Part shown: in pieces, positions 63,128 through 64,000 of the stretch
Layout of the letters: each line of letters begins with the position of its first letter
Position numbering within the stretch: the stretch's first letter is position 1
From: Streblospio benedicti
Lineage: Eukaryota > Annelida > Polychaeta > Spionida > Spionidae
Reading direction: 5' to 3'
Assembly: GCA_019095985.1 (NCBI GenBank)
Contig: CM032662.1
Coordinates: 38,000,435-38,064,434 of the forward strand
Length of the DNA: 64,000 nt
The notes under the pieces: generated by a model
Seen by the model: only the letters and a program-made list of their open reading frames with translations
Told to the model about the DNA's origin: nothing
Database searches by the model: none
Made by a program: the position numbers and the translations under genes

Positions 63128-63227
63128 NNNNNNNNNNNNNNNNNNNNNNNNNNNNNNNNNNNNNNNNNNNNNNNNNNNNNNNNNNNNNNNNNNNNNNNNN
63201 NNNNNNNNNNNNNNNNNNNNNNNNNNN
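63128..63227. other. Assembly gap, exactly 100 N
   Basis: Fixed-size run of N that interrupts an exon; the sequence to its right repeats earlier sequence, so order and distance across it are unsafe. Confidence 0.95.
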
Positions 63228-64000
63228 GTTTTCAAATGTAGAATTATGTTTTCATGGATTTTTTTTTGTTAACAATACCCGCAGATGACATCTGAACAAT
63301 AGAATGGAGTTTGATTGGTTGATTATTTTGGATTCTGTGTAGTGTAATAAGTTACCCATAAATATTGGTTTTGGCTGCATTCACAACTAATGCAATGAGA
63401 CCAAAATACAAGACCAAATCAGATCTATACTAAATGTAATAAGTGTAAATGTACTTTTTAAATGTGTGCATTAAGTGGTTATATGGTAAAGAGCCTCTCT
63501 ATCATTTCAAAATGGCACACTCGTGTGACATCATCCCTACCGTGTATTTGTCTGAAGCTCTCAGTTCGCGTCCCTTGTGGCTCCATGTGACAGGGAGTGA
63601 GGAGTTGGAAACCTCGCAAGAGAATGTGATGGTGTCCGGAATGGTCGATGTTGACTGGTCCGTCAGTCCTCGCAAGAACGATACGCTTTCACCTGCGGGA
63701 AATAAGGGTGAATCCATGGTATTCTCAAAATAAGCTGATGTGTGGGCTTTTCAATATACATGTAGGACCTCCACATTGATTGTATTCAGGAAAAGAACAG
63801 ATTTTAGACATTTATTGCATCACTTTTGCATATACTACTCACAGTATTTTAAGTACTATCCAGTACTCACAGTAATTAAAGTACTAGCAAATCAATACCA
63901 AGTACTCACAGTACTATATACAATACTTCATAAGTATTGTAATAAATCAATAACCAGTACTCACAGTACTACAAAAATACTATAATGATTCAATAATCTG
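63228..64000. other. Second copy of 61766-62540, allele-like
   Basis: Near-identical to the I1 region, shifted by about 1460 bp. The exon (63541-63692, minus strand, I1 first half) has the same protein. Introns differ by small indels (cccggtatattgg against cccataaatattgg) and by the number of tactcacagt units. Most likely the other haplotype joined on as a separate contig; a true tandem copy is possible but less likely. Confidence 0.8.

Noticed and set aside
62919-63288. Plus-strand frames that cross the N gap
   Set aside because: Frames through N are meaningless.
1-64000. Retroviral, LTR or Polinton-type element
   Set aside because: No reverse transcriptase, integrase, capsid or envelope motif and no long terminal repeats seen.
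1-64000. Titin or twitchin kinase domain, PEVK spring, or gene ends
   Set aside because: No kinase motifs (HRD, DFG), no PEVK-rich exons, and no start or stop exon found.

Overview
The window is animal nuclear DNA. It is filled by the middle of one giant minus-strand gene of the titin/connectin-twitchin family, cut into 82 short exons of mostly 100 to 250 bp with introns of a few hundred bp. Both ends of the gene lie outside the window, and no kinase domain, start or stop is seen. The exons encode 14 immunoglobulin (Ig) and 30 fibronectin type III (Fn3) domains. Exon ends carry AG/GT sites, and every junction I translated keeps frame, with phase 1 introns at the domain borders I tested. The organism is probably a deuterostome invertebrate with high heterozygosity. 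I favour amphioxus, mainly because so many introns hold tandem copies of the neighbouring exon-intron border, a trait I recall being reported for amphioxus genes. This is inference, not proof.

Gene order runs from high to low coordinates. From 63 kb to 23 kb the protein is very regular: Ig-Ig-Fn3-Fn3-Fn3 repeated. The two Ig types alternate, so the true period is ten domains (A half plus B half), present three times, followed by one more Ig pair of B type. From 23 kb to 1 there are only Fn3 domains, eleven in a row. Domains are named F1-F30 and I1-I14 in protein order.

The intron between 7449 and 18579 holds about 10.4 kb of foreign material: three tandem copies of an intronless plus-strand gene encoding ankyrin repeats plus a C-terminal segment resembling a SOCS box. 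The first copy is split by a roughly 2.6 kb AT-rich insertion bounded by an 18-bp inverted repeat. Pieces of one exon-derived tandem array lie on both sides of the whole block, which shows it was inserted into that array. Small inverted-repeat elements of three families, a tRNA-derived SINE family, three large foldbacks and many minisatellites occupy other introns.

Two runs of exactly 100 N (36610-36709 and 63128-63227) are scaffold gaps of arbitrary size. Both are followed by sequence already present to their left. At the first gap the left copy (33855-36609) is a badly degraded version of 36710-39770. At the second, 63228-64000 is a clean, allele-like second copy of 61766-62540. Real gene content is therefore somewhat less than the window suggests.
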